A stretch of DNA of 64,000 bases, taken from positions 3,839,910-3,903,909 of the forward strand of contig JAOVFP010000013.1 of the NCBI GenBank assembly GCA_025738555.1, written 5' to 3'. A program made the translations under genes and the position numbers. The stretch is from Cyathus striatus. Lineage: Eukaryota > Basidiomycota > Agaricomycetes > Agaricales > Nidulariaceae. The notes under the pieces were generated by a model. It saw only the letters and a list, made by a program, of their open reading frames with translations, had not been told where the DNA came from and searched no databases. Within the stretch, counting starts at the first letter, position 1. Every line of letters begins with the position of its first letter. Positions 63,675 through 64,000 of this stretch are shown here, in pieces.

Positions 63675-64000
63675 TATTGCCCTCAGCAAGTGCTCTGGTC
63701 AGAGGAAGACACTGAGAATTAGCGTGGACGGCGCGCCCTTTTAACTCGCAGGTTACTATACTCAAAGCAACTGCGGTCCCATTCATAGTGTCACCAGGTA
63801 GGCGTTTCATCTTTCCGATGTCGAAGCACGGAAGAGTGCAAAATATTTGAGTATCATGGTCTAGAAGTTAACCAAGCCGCCATGGCTGAGGGATCGCGGC
63901 GATTATTGGGACGTACTGAATGGTCAAAGCTATACATTTCTATATAAACGTAGTTTAGCAATTGTTAAATAGCGGAAGAATCATCACTCACGTCAGTTGT
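63675..64000. other. Upstream region of lipase copy 2
   Basis: Nothing beyond a presumed promoter is seen. Confidence 0.4.

Overview
The window is nuclear DNA of a filamentous basidiomycete, most likely a mushroom-forming agaricomycete. Three things point there: dense genes cut by about 50-nt GT-AG introns, family types that are mostly basidiomycete (DUF6533 membrane proteins, F-box proteins with an SELLAKIF-type F-box, NRPS-like A-T proteins), and a fungal U2 snRNA. Exon models were built by hand, with splice phase checked at nearly every junction and exceptions stated.

Layout. 2.0-3.9 kb: a cytochrome P450. 4.4-12.3 kb: a LisH transcription factor of the Flo8/Som1 type (9.3-12.3 kb) followed downstream by a decayed, shuffled partial copy of itself (4.4-6.4 kb); a 1.1-kb hAT-like transposon with perfect 8-bp target duplications lies between them. 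12.9-22.2 kb: housekeeping block of a triple-START-domain membrane protein, pyridoxal kinase (divergent from it) and ARP2. 23.9-25.6 kb: a mucin-like single-pass membrane protein. 27.2-30.9 kb: two tandem DUF6533 multi-pass proteins. 32.6 kb: an odd tRNA gene. 33.2-34.2 kb: a mitochondrial-type thioesterase whose 3' end is tandemly triplicated. 36.9-42.6 kb: a giant NRPS-like enzyme. 43.2-46.6 kb: DGAT2 with two hugely expanded introns. 47.2-48.1 kb: a possible MITE and the U2 snRNA gene. 48.3-63.7 kb: a small hypothetical protein, an NmrA-like protein, CDC48, tubulin cofactor B, two F-box proteins and two tandem class 3 lipases.

The most unusual object is the NRPS-like gene. An adenylation domain and a thiolation domain are followed by three alternating blocks of membrane helices and hexapeptide-type soluble domains, the layout of bacterial epsilon-poly-lysine synthetase. 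The same protein then runs into a complete C3HC4 RING finger. The adenylation domain has an acyl/aryl-ligase-like A4 motif rather than an amino-acid type one.

A second pattern is that single-nucleotide frame disruptions are common in accessory genes (P450, NRPS-like, DUF6533, lipases, thioesterase) but absent from about 16 kb of housekeeping and other intact coding sequence. This could be gene decay or homopolymer error in the assembly, and the distribution argues for at least some real decay.
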